Below are positions 40,308-48,712 of a stretch of 49,997 nt of DNA, piece after piece; within the stretch, counting starts at the first letter, position 1, and each line of letters starts with the position of its first letter. This stretch comes from Woeseiaceae bacterium (GTDB taxonomy: Bacteria; Pseudomonadota; Gammaproteobacteria; Steroidobacterales; Woeseiaceae). The notes beneath the pieces were generated by a model. That model saw nothing but the letters and a program-made list of their open reading frames with translations, did not search any database and was not told where the DNA came from. Position numbers and translations under genes: made by a program. The stretch spans positions 1-49,997 of the forward strand of contig JAOIZZ010000010.1 of assembly GCA_028227395.1 (NCBI GenBank). Reading direction: 5' to 3'.

Positions 40308-41654
40308 ATGAATATACAAGATAATGTTCGATCAATATGGTCTAAAGAACTGATAAAATCTGCTGAGATTCCAGTCAAAGCAGAAGTTGTAATTATCGGT
40401 GGTGGAATTGTTGGTGTTTCAACAGCTTATTTCCTTGCCAAGCAAGGCATTGACGTTTGTCTCTGCGAAAAAGGCCATATATCGGGCGAACAGTCTGGAC
40501 GAAATTGGGGTTGGGTCAGGGTTCAAGGAAGAGACGAACGAGAAATCCCAATGATGCTAAAAAGTTTAGATATCTGGCGCAACCTATCTAATGACCTTGG
40601 AGAAGATGTTGGTTATCGTGAAGATGGTTGCCTTTATACTGCTTACACAGAAAAAGAGCTGAGTAATTATCAGGACTGGGTTGATTTAGCTAAAGATTTT
40701 AATATTAAAACGGATTTTATTTCAGGTAGTGAGCTTAAAAGTGCCGCTGGAATGGCATCCAGGAATTGGGTGGGTGGTATTGTAACGAAATCAGACGGAA
40801 GAGCAGAGCCTCAAAAAGCATCATTAGCAATCGCACGGGGAGCGCAAAGACATGGTGCAATCATATTAACTAATTGTGCTGTACGTGGTCTTGAAACTTC
40901 ATCAGGCAAGGTATCTGCGGTAATTACTGAGTATGGCAGAATCAATACATCTATTGTTTTATGTGCAGCGGGTGCATGGTCGTCTTTATTTTGTGGATCA
41001 TTGGGCATTAAGGTTCCCCAACTTAGGGTGCGTGGGACGGTGGCAAGGACTAACGCAGTTGATTCGCCCATCAAAGGAAATATATTTGATAAGAATATAG
41101 GCATAAGGAAACGTAATGACGGCGGGTATACTGTTGCTCATGGCTCTGTATTGGATCATTCAATAACCCCTTCTACGTTTAGGTATGCACCAAAATATTT
41201 ACGGGCATTATGGAAAGAATTTAACGCCCTCAGAATATCAATTGGCATGGATTTTTTTGATGAGTTGAAAGTGCCTAAACAATGGGAATTAGATAAAACA
41301 TCTCCCTTTGAAAGTATGAGAGTGCTAAGCCCTGCACCTAATAAATCCGTTGTAGCTGAGATTGAGGCTAGCTTAGGATTAATATTTCCAGAATTCAAAG
41401 ACGCTAAGATTATTGAAACCTGGGCTGGGATGGTTGAAACTACACCAGATGTCGTCCCTATAATCTGCGAGAGTGAGGAGATACCTGGGTTTTTTATAGG
41501 TACGGGTTTTAGTGGTCATGGATTTGGTATAGGACCTGCTGCAGGTCAAGCCATTGCAAGAATGATTGAGAATAAGGATACAACTGATTTAGCGCCATTC
41601 AAATTGAAGCGTTTCTTTGATGGTAGCCCGATTCGTCCAAATTCAACTATTTAA
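40308..41654 (+). CDS. FAD-dependent D-amino acid oxidase/dehydrogenase family protein (DadA-like)
   Basis: A 448-residue DAO-family flavoprotein. The FAD motif VVIIGGGIVGVSTAYFLAKQ begins near residue 28 and is followed by CEKGHISGEQSGRNWGWVRV. The middle has GRAEPQKASLAIARGA and CAAGAWSSLF. The C-terminus carries ETWAGMVETTPDVVPII and FFIGTGFSGHGFGIGPAAGQ, the closing FAD-binding loop. Enzymes of this group oxidise D-amino acids, sarcosine or related secondary amines. Substrate not evident. Monocistronic by context: divergent from the lipoprotein and convergent with the crcB operon. Confidence 0.88.
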   Translation: MNIQDNVRSIWSKELIKSAEIPVKAEVVIIGGGIVGVSTAYFLAKQGIDVCLCEKGHISGEQSGRNWGWVRVQGRDEREIPMMLKSLDIWRNLSNDLGEDVGYREDGCLYTAYTEKELSNYQDWVDLAKDFNIKTDFISGSELKSAAGMASRNWVGGIVTKSDGRAEPQKASLAIARGAQRHGAIILTNCAVRGLETSSGKVSAVITEYGRINTSIVLCAAGAWSSLFCGSLGIKVPQLRVRGTVARTNAVDSPIKGNIFDKNIGIRKRNDGGYTVAHGSVLDHSITPSTFRYAPKYLRALWKEFNALRISIGMDFFDELKVPKQWELDKTSPFESMRVLSPAPNKSVVAEIEASLGLIFPEFKDAKIIETWAGMVETTPDVVPIICESEEIPGFFIGTGFSGHGFGIGPAAGQAIARMIENKDTTDLAPFKLKRFFDGSPIRPNSTI

Positions 41655-41658
41655 ATTT

Positions 41659-41702
41659 ATAGATAAAACATACGTTTAAATAGTATATTTGATTTTATCT
41701 AT
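41659..41702. terminator. AT-rich inverted repeat between convergent genes
   Basis: ATAGATAAAA (41659-41668) is the exact complement of TTTTATCTAT (41693-41702), enclosing a 24-base AT-rich loop with a small inner dyad. It sits between the DadA-like gene and the end of the crcB operon and overlaps the crcB stop. It could act as a weak bidirectional terminator; it has no GC core. Confidence 0.3.
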
Positions 41703-42108
41703 TTTTTATCAGGTAATCGACCAGCATCACGCCTAGATAAAAACATAAAAATGCGGCAAGTAAGGTGCCAAATAAATAGATAAATGCCTGAAAATATTCT
41801 TCAACCTCTCTAAATTTATGCATTTCTAGTATCAGCGCAGAGAGTGTAGTGAATGAGCCACAAAATCCAACAGTAAATAACAATCTATTTTGCTCGATAA
41901 GGATGTTATTAGTTGGCTCTAAAGACAGATTTAATATGTATTGAAATATTACACCCATTAAAAAGCAACCTATTGTATTCGAGAGGATCGTTCCGGTGAT
42001 AGTAATGGCATTATAATAATTCGATATAACCGTAAGCCCATACCTTGACATTGCCCCGAGAGCTCCTCCAAGCCCAACCAAGATGAATGAATTAAATGAA
42101 ACCAGCAT
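41695..42108 (-). CDS. crcB: Fluoride ion channel CrcB/FluC
   Basis: A 137-residue membrane protein with four helices that exports fluoride as a dual-topology dimer. Family motifs are present: GLGGALGAMSRYGLTV at the N-terminus, TGTILSNTIGCFLMGVIF (the Asn and Gly of helix 2), and VGFCGSFTTLSALILEMHKF with the Phe-box and central sodium-site TT. The ATG at 42108 overlaps the stop of the upstream nitronate monooxygenase (TGATG). An in-frame TTG at 42111 is less likely. Last gene of the long ccm operon. No fluoride riboswitch is seen, and none would fit inside the operon. Confidence 0.9.
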   Translation of the reverse strand: MLVSFNSFILVGLGGALGAMSRYGLTVISNYYNAITITGTILSNTIGCFLMGVIFQYILNLSLEPTNNILIEQNRLLFTVGFCGSFTTLSALILEMHKFREVEEYFQAFIYLFGTLLAAFLCFYLGVMLVDYLIKNR

Positions 42109-43067
42109 CAATTTATGAGTTTTGATTTAGTTAAGTTATATTCTTCAACTAATTGATCTATAAGAGCACTCACGCTAAGTATATTTTTCATAGAACCAAC
42201 ACCTTGTCCGGCGCCCCAAATATCTTTCCAGGCTTTACTTTTTGCAATATCTGAACCAAAGTCCATTTTTTCTTTTTCTCCATCATTTAATTTATCAGGA
42301 TCTAAACCTGCATTAGTAATGCTGCCCTTTAGATAGCTTCCATGAACGCCAGTGAATAATGAAGAGTACACAATATCATCTGCATTACTTGCGACAATCA
42401 TCTCTTTATAGCTATCTACCGCATTCGCTTCATTTGTCGCGATAAATCTGGTACCAAAATAAGCAAGATCAGCGCCTATACATTGAGCTGCAAGAATATC
42501 TTGACCGCAACTCATGCTTCCTGAAAGTATGATATATCCATCGTAGATTTCTCTGATTTCTTTGACCAGTGCAAATGGACTTAGTGTGCCAGCATGGCCG
42601 CCGGCACCAGCACAAACCGCGATCACGCCATCGACGCCTTGTTCGATTGCTTTTCTAGCATGTTTAATATTAATAACATCATGAAATACTAAGCCCCCAT
42701 AACTGTGCACTGCTTCCACAACTTGTGCTGGAGGTCTGAGGCTGGTTATGACAATAGGCACTTTGTGTTTAACGCAAAGCTCCATATCATGCATAAGACG
42801 ATTGTTACTTTGATGGACAATCTGATTGACTGCAAAAGGTGCTACTAAGGTACCCGGATGTGTATTTTGATGATCTTTTAATTCTTCTGTAATCCTTGTT
42901 AACCACTCATCCAATATTTCCTTTGGCCTTGCATTTAAAGCTGGAAAAGCACCAATTATCCCTGCTTTACATTGTTCAATAACTAGGCCTGGACCGGATA
43001 CAATGAAGAGTGGTGCACCAATCAAAGGTAATTTGAGTGTCTTTAGGAGTGTTTTTTTATTAGTCAT
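42108..43067 (-). CDS. Nitronate monooxygenase family protein
   Basis: A 319-residue FMN-dependent TIM-barrel enzyme of the nitronate monooxygenase / 2-nitropropane dioxygenase family. LPLIGAPLFIVSGPGLVIEQ at the start, VFHDVINIKHARKAIEQGVD near residue 130, CAGAGGHAGTLSPFALVKEI and IILSGSMSCGQDILAAQCIG, then AYFGTRFIATNEANA bind the FMN phosphate and carry the catalytic His (GHAG). Such enzymes detoxify alkyl nitronates such as propionate-3-nitronate. It sits between the hotdog thioesterase (8-base gap) and crcB (overlap). Confidence 0.88.
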   Translation of the reverse strand: MTNKKTLLKTLKLPLIGAPLFIVSGPGLVIEQCKAGIIGAFPALNARPKEILDEWLTRITEELKDHQNTHPGTLVAPFAVNQIVHQSNNRLMHDMELCVKHKVPIVITSLRPPAQVVEAVHSYGGLVFHDVINIKHARKAIEQGVDGVIAVCAGAGGHAGTLSPFALVKEIREIYDGYIILSGSMSCGQDILAAQCIGADLAYFGTRFIATNEANAVDSYKEMIVASNADDIVYSSLFTGVHGSYLKGSITNAGLDPDKLNDGEKEKMDFGSDIAKSKAWKDIWGAGQGVGSMKNILSVSALIDQLVEEYNLTKSKLIN

Positions 43068-43075
43068 AAATACCT

Positions 43076-43480
43076 TTATACAAGCATAAACCTAGCGTCA
43101 CATTCGGCTATAATTTTGTTGTCGCTATTTAATTTTGCGTCAGCTTTAAGAGTGATTAGGCGTTTTTTTTGAGAAACTATCCACCCAGTTAATTTTATTT
43201 TTTGACCCACATGCAGCGAATTTCTGTAACGAACTTCACATTTTGCAGTCAAAGCTTTAATTTTATTCAAATACAAAACATTGGCCATCACGTCATCTAG
43301 AGCAGTAAATATAATCCCACCATGAACTGTGTCCTCATATCCAACGTGATTATTATTGGCCTGAAAATAACCAATACAATTATTTTCATCATCAAGATTA
43401 AAACTAATTTTTAAACCAATAGGGTTATCAGGACCACATGCAAAGCAATTAGATGCACCCTCAAAAATCGTTTCGGTCAT
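43076..43480 (-). CDS. PaaI-like hotdog-fold thioesterase
   Basis: A 134-residue hotdog protein. NCFACGPDNPIGLKISFNL at the N-terminus is typical of the PaaI-like group, and VHGGIIFTALDDVMANVLY near residue 54 is the HGG-type active site with the catalytic Asp. RYRNSLHVGQKIKLTGWIV and ITLKADAKLNSDNKIIAECD complete the sheet. It probably hydrolyses an acyl-CoA thioester; the substrate is unknown. It follows ccmI by 22 bases and precedes the nitronate monooxygenase by 8. Confidence 0.88.
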   Translation of the reverse strand: MTETIFEGASNCFACGPDNPIGLKISFNLDDENNCIGYFQANNNHVGYEDTVHGGIIFTALDDVMANVLYLNKIKALTAKCEVRYRNSLHVGQKIKLTGWIVSQKKRLITLKADAKLNSDNKIIAECDARFMLV

Positions 43481-43502
43481 ATCATTACCTCGATTTACTT
43501 GA

Positions 43503-44471
43503 TTACTCTATATTTAAATTTATTAGATTTGTGTCAGTCGTTTTTATTACTAATGAGTCCATATAATCGCCATCACGATCCAATGGATCTCCCGTTAATG
43601 AGATTCTAGCAATGATTTCAATTTCTTCAAAATTACTAAACTTTAATCCAGGTAGCATAATAGCTGAGCTATCAATAATATTGATACCTGAAACAACATC
43701 TTTTCGAATCGCTGCAATAGGTGGTGACGGCTTTAAGGGGTCTCTGGCAATTAGATATAATACTTTATCAGGATAATTATCTAGCTCAACTAAAACTTTA
43801 GTACTTATATTGAGTTGAACTGTAAATTCATCATTTATATCACTCGATGATATTTTGTCGTCTCCTCTCCATTCTTTGATTTTCTCTTCAAGTGTATTTC
43901 GAATATCATTTGGCGGGGAAAGTGCTAAGAGTCTCTCCCATCTTTCAGCGCCAAGTAAAGGATTGCCAACACTGACAGCGGATATACCACCATAAAATAA
44001 GCTCTTTGTATCATTAACATCAATCTTAAGGGCTTTTTCAAACATTTCATTCGCTTTCTGAAGGTATTCTGCATTACCAGATTGAACTAATGATTCTCCG
44101 TAATCAGAAAATGTTTTTGCTACGGATCCTGATTCTAGATTTATAACCTTCTCGTAAGCCTCAAACGCATTTGGAAATTGTTTTTGAAAGGAATAAGTAT
44201 TTGCTAATATCCTCCACCCTTCAATATCATTTGGATCTTTATTTAGCCGCTGCTCCAGTGATTCAGTAATGGCATCAATACTCATTACTGGCTGTTCCTC
44301 GTCAATCATCCACGGGTTGCCTAGATAATAGTATAAAATTGAACTTGCACAGCAGATAAACAAAAATGAAATATAAATATAGCTTCTGATTACAGACTCT
44401 CTTTTAATTACAGGCAATACTATAAATATCCCCGCTATAAATAACATCAGTAAGAAAATAAACCACAACAT
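43503..44471 (-). CDS. ccmI: Cytochrome c biogenesis TPR protein CcmI
   Basis: A 322-residue chaperone for apocytochrome c in the ligation step of System I. Two N-terminal helices (FIFLLMLFIAGIFIVLPVI and YIYISFLFICCASSILYY) flank a short loop. TPR repeats follow from about residue 65: WRILANTYSFQKQFPNAFEA, FSDYGESLVQSGNAEYLQ and SLFYGGISAVSVGNPLLG. The C-terminal domain from about residue 215 (FTVQLNISTKVLVELDNYPD, then FEEIEIIARISLTGDPLDRD) matches the periplasmic CcmI C-terminal domain. It lies 8 bases after ccmH. Confidence 0.88.
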   Translation of the reverse strand: MLWFIFLLMLFIAGIFIVLPVIKRESVIRSYIYISFLFICCASSILYYYLGNPWMIDEEQPVMSIDAITESLEQRLNKDPNDIEGWRILANTYSFQKQFPNAFEAYEKVINLESGSVAKTFSDYGESLVQSGNAEYLQKANEMFEKALKIDVNDTKSLFYGGISAVSVGNPLLGAERWERLLALSPPNDIRNTLEEKIKEWRGDDKISSSDINDEFTVQLNISTKVLVELDNYPDKVLYLIARDPLKPSPPIAAIRKDVVSGINIIDSSAIMLPGLKFSNFEEIEIIARISLTGDPLDRDGDYMDSLVIKTTDTNLINLNIE

Positions 44472-44479
44472 ATTAGAGA

Positions 44480-44890
44480 TTAATCATTATTTTGAGTTGG
44501 TAATAGCAAGGTTTTTTTTCTCACAATATTTACAATCATAAAAAAACCAGCTAGCAAGAAAGCAGCAGGAGCGAGCCAAAGGAATATCCTTCCACCGCTA
44601 AATCTTGGTCTATAAAGCACAAATTCCCCATACCTCTCAACTAGATAATTGGCGATTTCTTTATCTGTTTTGCCAATAGACAATAATCTTTTAATTTCAT
44701 TCCTCAGATCAACAGCTAAAAAGACATTTGAGCTTTTAATTGATTGGTTTTGACATACAAGGCACCGCACTTCAGCTATTATTTTTTCGTATCTTAGTTG
44801 TAATGTTTCATTTGTAAATGCTGGTCCATTATCTATCGCATGACCTATCGATGAAAATAGCATCACTAATATTATTGAAATCGTCTTCAT
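44480..44890 (-). CDS. ccmH: Cytochrome c biogenesis thiol oxidoreductase CcmH
   Basis: A 136-residue periplasmic, membrane-anchored thiol protein that keeps the CXXCH site of apocytochrome c reduced. The signature EVRCLVCQNQSIKSSN has the active-site CxxC. RYGEFVLYRPRFSGGRIFLW leads into the C-terminal helix APAAFLLAGFFMIVNIV, followed by basic KK. The N-terminal signal peptide is IILVMLFSSIGHA. It is the short form without fused TPRs, consistent with a separate ccmI. Its ATG overlaps the ccmG stop (ATGA). Confidence 0.93.
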   Translation of the reverse strand: MKTISIILVMLFSSIGHAIDNGPAFTNETLQLRYEKIIAEVRCLVCQNQSIKSSNVFLAVDLRNEIKRLLSIGKTDKEIANYLVERYGEFVLYRPRFSGGRIFLWLAPAAFLLAGFFMIVNIVRKKTLLLPTQNND

Positions 44891-45411
44891 ATACTATTAA
44901 TACTCAAGAAAGGCTTGAAATGCATCATCCAGTCTCTTTCTGTAAGCGGACCTAAGTGCTTATATACTATAACACCTTGCGGATTAATTAAGAATGTTTC
45001 AGGTGCTCCATAAACACCCCAATCAATAGCTGTTCTTCCCTGTTTATCTTCAGCTGTCACCTCGTAAGGATTACCTAAAGTATCAAGCCAATTCAAAGCG
45101 TCATCTCTATTATCTCGCCAGTTTAAGCCTATGATTGCTATTTCATTACGGGCTGATAAATTCATTAAAAATTCATGCTCTTCACGACAGCCAGCACACC
45201 AAGTAGCCCAGACATTAAATAAAACGAATCTTCCTTTTAGGTTTGTTTGATCTATGATTACAGACGGGTTAATTAATGAAGGTAATACAAAAGAAGGTGA
45301 CACTTTACCAATTAATGGAGATGGCAATTCTGATTTATTTCTACTTAAACCAATAAAAAAAATTGGTAACATAATGACGAAAACAATAATTGGTAAATAT
45401 TTCTTTTTCAT
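44887..45411 (-). CDS. ccmG: Thiol:disulfide interchange protein CcmG/DsbE
   Basis: A 174-residue periplasmic thioredoxin-like protein with N-terminal anchor YLPIIVFVIMLPIFFIGL. The active site is NVWATWCAGCREEHEFL (CxxC = CAGC). The CcmG-type acidic insert and GLNWRDNRDDALNWLDTLGN follow, then GVYGAPETFLINPQGVIVY with the cis-Pro (GAPE). It passes reducing equivalents to CcmH and apocytochrome c. It follows ccmF by 21 bases and overlaps ccmH. Confidence 0.93.
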   Translation of the reverse strand: MKKKYLPIIVFVIMLPIFFIGLSRNKSELPSPLIGKVSPSFVLPSLINPSVIIDQTNLKGRFVLFNVWATWCAGCREEHEFLMNLSARNEIAIIGLNWRDNRDDALNWLDTLGNPYEVTAEDKQGRTAIDWGVYGAPETFLINPQGVIVYKHLGPLTERDWMMHFKPFLSINSI

Positions 45412-45432
45412 TGAAAGGGATAATCCTATAAA

Positions 45433-46956
45433 TTACGTTGTCTTTCTTCTGTACCTTCTGTCTGTAACGGCAATCAACCCGCCTAGAGCCATAATAAAGC
45501 ACCCTAGCCATATCCATCTAATCATAGGTTTATATTGTATTCTAATGCTCCAAGAACCATCACCCAAATCTTCACCAAGAGCTACAAATAAGTCACGATT
45601 CCAGCCTGCTGCGATGCCTGCTTCTGTCATTGGGCTTTTTTGCACACGATACGTTCTTTTTTGTGGGCGAAGTTGAGTAAGAAAATCACCGTTCTTAAAT
45701 ATATCTATTTCAGCTTCTACCGCTTGATAATTTGGTCCATCAACATCTTTTAAGCCTCTCAATTGATATTGATAACCTGCAACATATATTGAATCACCTG
45801 GGCTGAGGCGTCTATCGGTTTCAATGTTAAAAGCAGAAACAATGGTAACACCAAAAACAAAGCATCCAAGCCCAAAATGAGCTATGGACATACCAAAAAT
45901 AGAACGATTTAATGATTTTCTTCCCTGTGATGTCTGGCACTGCTTATAGAGAGGAAAAATTGATGACATCATGATCCAGAGTGAGGCAATTGAACCAACA
46001 GCTAGTAATATAGTAATTTTTCCATAAAAGTAGATAGGAATAATCAATCCTAATGCAATTGATAGGACAAAAGGTAACTGTAATTTTTTACGTAGTTTAT
46101 TAGCTGATTGTTCGACCCAAAAAGTATTCATGCCTAGGCTAATTAAAAAAACGAGAGGTATCATTGGAACTATCATTGCTAACTCAAACCAAGGTGGGCC
46201 AATAGAAATTTTACCGCCATTGAAAACTTCTAAAATCAGTGGAGCAAGAGTGCCCAGTAATATCAAAGTAGCTGCTATAACTAATAATACATTATTTAAT
46301 AACAAAAAAGTTTCACGAGAAAGTGCACTAAAGCCAATTGATTCATCTATATTTGGTGCACGAAATGCATACAATACGAGCGCTCCACCAATCACAATAC
46401 ACAAAAGCATTAATATGAATACACCTCTTGCTGGGTCTGTAGCAAATGCATGCACGGATATAAGTATCCCAGAACGCACTAAAAATGTACCCAAGAGGCT
46501 AAGCGAAAATGCTGATATTGCCAAAAGAAGCGTCCAGCTTTTAAATAAACCCCTTTTTTCGGTCACTGCTAAAGAGTGAATTAGTGCAGTACCAATTAAC
46601 CATGGCATAAAGGAAGCATTCTCAACAGGATCCCAAAACCACCAGCCACCCCAACCTAGTTCATAATAGGCCCACCAGCTTCCAAGTGCTATACCAACAG
46701 TTAGAAATAGCCAAGCTGATGTTGTCCATGGTCGTGTCCATCTCGCCCATCGTTGATCTAATTTACCGCTTAGCATTGCTGCAATTGCAAAAGCATAGGC
46801 TACAGCAAAACCAACATATCCAATGTATAAAATTGGTGGATGAATAGCCAAACCTATATCTTGGAGCAAGGGATTTAAATCAGATCCATTAATAGGTATT
46901 GGTGAGATTCTTTCAAATGGATTAGAGGTGATTAAAGTAAACAGCAAAAAAACCAA
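45433..46956 (-). CDS. ccmF: Haem lyase CcmF, C-terminal part of a frameshifted gene
   Basis: The larger part of ccmF, about 500 residues, carrying most of its helices. It includes PPILYIGYVGFAVAYAFAIA (haem-ligand His in the preceding AIHP), the WWD domain WAYYELGWGGWWFWDPVENA with SFMPWLIGTALIHSLAVTEK, SLLGTFLVRSGILISVHAFA, and the periplasmic C-terminal domain to ALGGLIAVTDRRYRRK. CcmF with CcmH/I ligates haem to apocytochrome c. The first in-frame residues (VFLLFTLITSNPFERI) continue directly from the N-terminal piece (47356-46922) if one base is dropped from the A7 run 46946-46952, giving NFGFLLFTLITSNPFER as in normal CcmF. Confidence 0.9.
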   Translation of the reverse strand: MVFLLFTLITSNPFERISPIPINGSDLNPLLQDIGLAIHPPILYIGYVGFAVAYAFAIAAMLSGKLDQRWARWTRPWTTSAWLFLTVGIALGSWWAYYELGWGGWWFWDPVENASFMPWLIGTALIHSLAVTEKRGLFKSWTLLLAISAFSLSLLGTFLVRSGILISVHAFATDPARGVFILMLLCIVIGGALVLYAFRAPNIDESIGFSALSRETFLLLNNVLLVIAATLILLGTLAPLILEVFNGGKISIGPPWFELAMIVPMIPLVFLISLGMNTFWVEQSANKLRKKLQLPFVLSIALGLIIPIYFYGKITILLAVGSIASLWIMMSSIFPLYKQCQTSQGRKSLNRSIFGMSIAHFGLGCFVFGVTIVSAFNIETDRRLSPGDSIYVAGYQYQLRGLKDVDGPNYQAVEAEIDIFKNGDFLTQLRPQKRTYRVQKSPMTEAGIAAGWNRDLFVALGEDLGDGSWSIRIQYKPMIRWIWLGCFIMALGGLIAVTDRRYRRKTT

Positions 46957-47356
46957 AATTCAAGAAACCAAGAACACCTAGCACTCTCGCAGCAAATGAA
47001 TCGGGTAGTGTTTTGCTGAAATTAGCAACTAAAACCATCCACACGCTCAGAATTAAAACCCAGAGTAAAAGAGATCCTTCGTGCGCTCCCCAAACAGCTG
47101 AAAACTTAAATAGATTTGGCAATTCGCTGTGAGAATTGTTTGCTATGTATAGAACTGAAAAATCATCAACAATAAAAGAATATGCTAGCGATACAAAAGC
47201 AAGCATTATAAAGATAAATTGTGCATGAGTTAATGGCCTAACCAGAGACATCAGTTCAGAGTTATTTTTATGAGCACCCAGAAGACCAAAGCAACCCAAA
47301 CAAAGCGTCAGACACAAAGATATAATTAAAGCGAATTGGCCAATTTCAGGGATCAT
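46922..47356 (-). CDS. ccmF: Haem lyase CcmF, N-terminal part of a frameshifted gene
   Basis: The first 137 or so residues of CcmF: MIPEIGQFALIISLCLTLCL, FIMLAFVSLAYSFIVDDFSV, and FSAVWGAHEGSLLLWVLILS (the WGAHEGS motif with its conserved His), then GVLGFLNFGF. After that the frame runs off into a few meaningless residues (FAVYFNHL) because of an extra base in an A7 run (46946-46952). Its ATG overlaps the ccmE stop (TAATG). The intact operon around it argues for a consensus error or a very new mutation rather than a decayed gene. Confidence 0.9.
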   Translation of the reverse strand: MIPEIGQFALIISLCLTLCLGCFGLLGAHKNNSELMSLVRPLTHAQFIFIMLAFVSLAYSFIVDDFSVLYIANNSHSELPNLFKFSAVWGAHEGSLLLWVLILSVWMVLVANFSKTLPDSFAARVLGVLGFLNFGFFAVYFNHL

Positions 47357-47808
47357 TAGTTGTTGTTTGAACTTACTTTTTCTAAGGCATTTGTTGCGAG
47401 TGATTCCATAACCTCTGGAGGCATATAGTTTTCATCATGTTTAGCAAGAATTGTTTTTGCTATAAATACACCATTTTCTTTTAATCTGCCATGTGCAATG
47501 ACGCCCTGTCCTTCACGAAAAAGATCTGGAACCACGCCTGTATATTCAACTTCTAATCTATTAATATTATCTGTTAGTGCAAAAGACATCATTAAATTAC
47601 CTGGCTGACGAAAGATACTTCCCTCGACAACCAAGCCACCTACTCGAAAATCTTTGTCAGCTGGTATATTTGTATTTTCAACTGCATCTGTAATATTAAC
47701 AAAAAACATCATGTTTTCATTGAATGCCTTGAATGTTAGAAAAGAAGCAGCGATTAAACCAATAGCAGATAAGCCAAGTGCGAGCATCCTTTGTTGCCTA
47801 GGTTTCAT
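47356..47808 (-). CDS. ccmE: Haem chaperone CcmE
   Basis: A 150-residue periplasmic haem carrier with one N-terminal anchor (MLALGLSAIGLIAASFLTF). The OB-fold body has DFRVGGLVVEGSIFRQPG, VEYTGVVPDLFREGQGVIA and the haem-binding AKHDENYMPPEVMESL, where His covalently holds haem (HDExY motif). I chose the ATG at 47808; a GTG two codons upstream is in frame. It overlaps the ccmD end by 11 bases and its stop overlaps the ccmF ATG. Confidence 0.95.
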   Translation of the reverse strand: MKPRQQRMLALGLSAIGLIAASFLTFKAFNENMMFFVNITDAVENTNIPADKDFRVGGLVVEGSIFRQPGNLMMSFALTDNINRLEVEYTGVVPDLFREGQGVIAHGRLKENGVFIAKTILAKHDENYMPPEVMESLATNALEKVSSNNN

Positions 47809-47965
47809 TATCACTTTCCATTTGATGAATTGTATTTTTTATATGACCTAACGTTTTTGAAAGATGGCAAAATGCATCTTTAGTGCAAATAATTATTACG
47901 CTTAAAAATGCCAATAATGAACTGTAGACATAAAACGCATAATCCATTGCAAAGAATTCCATCAT
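47798..47965 (-). CDS. ccmD: Haem exporter accessory protein CcmD
   Basis: A 55-residue protein in the ccmD position, with one membrane helix (FYVYSSLLAFLSVIIICT) preceded by MMEFFAMDYA and followed by a basic cytosolic tail. CcmD is poorly conserved, but the aromatic-rich start and single helix fit. It stabilises CcmE release from the CcmABC complex. The ATG at 47965 overlaps the ccmC stop (ATGA); the ATG at 47962 also overlaps it (TGATG). Confidence 0.8.
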   Translation of the reverse strand: MMEFFAMDYAFYVYSSLLAFLSVIIICTKDAFCHLSKTLGHIKNTIHQMESDNET

Positions 47966-48708
47966 AATTGATCGCCTAATAGCATCTTTTTTGCCCAACG
48001 TGAGTTCTTTTCACGATTGAGAACCTCTGCTTTTGTTCTTACCAGAAGTAATGAGCCAAAATATAATGTAGTGCCAATAATCATTGCAAGTAACGGGTAT
48101 AACATTAATGAGTCAATTGCAGGTCCACCCGCCTTTAGTAATGTTGGACCTTGGTGAAGTGAAGTCCACCACTCGACCGAGAAGTGAATAATCGGAATAT
48201 TGATAGCACCTATTAGAATTAAGATAGCACTGAGTTTATCTGCCTGAGCTAGATTGGGTAATGATGCTCTTAAAGCCATGTAACCCAAATATAAAAACAG
48301 CATTAAGAGTTCCGAGGTCAGGCGTGGGTCGCCCCATTCCCACCAAGTTCCCCACATCGGTCTGCCCCAAATTGATCCAGTTAACAATGCCAGAAATGTA
48401 AACCATGCACCAAGAGGAGCTGCGCCCACAATAACAGCATGTGCGATTTTAATTCGCCATATTAAAGCCACAAATGCAGCAAAAGCCATTAACGAATATG
48501 CCATCATAGAGATATAGGCTGATGGAACATGGACATAAATAATTCGAAATGCATCACCTTGCTGGTAATCTGGTGGGGCGTAAAATAATCCATTAATTAG
48601 GCCAGCAACCATCAATATGAGGCCGCTCACCAAAAACCAAGGAATGAGTGAGGTAGCGATACTATAAAAATATCTCGGAGATGACATCTTATGTAAAAAA
48701 GTCCACAT
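47962..48708 (-). CDS. ccmC: Haem exporter/handling protein CcmC
   Basis: A 248-residue six-helix membrane protein that presents haem to CcmE. Helices include WFLVSGLILMVAGLINGLFY and FRIIYVHVPSAYISMMAYSL (haem-ligand His in YVHVP). The WWD domain is SIWGRPMWGTWWEWGDPRLT, with SELLMLFLYLGYMALR after it, and a second His in FSVEWWTSLHQGPTL. Relative to the common WWxWDxRLTS motif there is one extra residue (WWEWGDPRLTS). It lies 4 bases after ccmB and overlaps ccmD. Confidence 0.94.
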   Translation of the reverse strand: MWTFLHKMSSPRYFYSIATSLIPWFLVSGLILMVAGLINGLFYAPPDYQQGDAFRIIYVHVPSAYISMMAYSLMAFAAFVALIWRIKIAHAVIVGAAPLGAWFTFLALLTGSIWGRPMWGTWWEWGDPRLTSELLMLFLYLGYMALRASLPNLAQADKLSAILILIGAINIPIIHFSVEWWTSLHQGPTLLKAGGPAIDSLMLYPLLAMIIGTTLYFGSLLLVRTKAEVLNREKNSRWAKKMLLGDQL

Positions 48709-48712
48709 AATT

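Noticed and set aside
46130-46579. 149-codon plus-strand frame opposite ccmF
   Set aside because: Fully antisense to a strongly conserved gene, rich in residues mirrored from hydrophobic codons, and without a ribosome-binding site.
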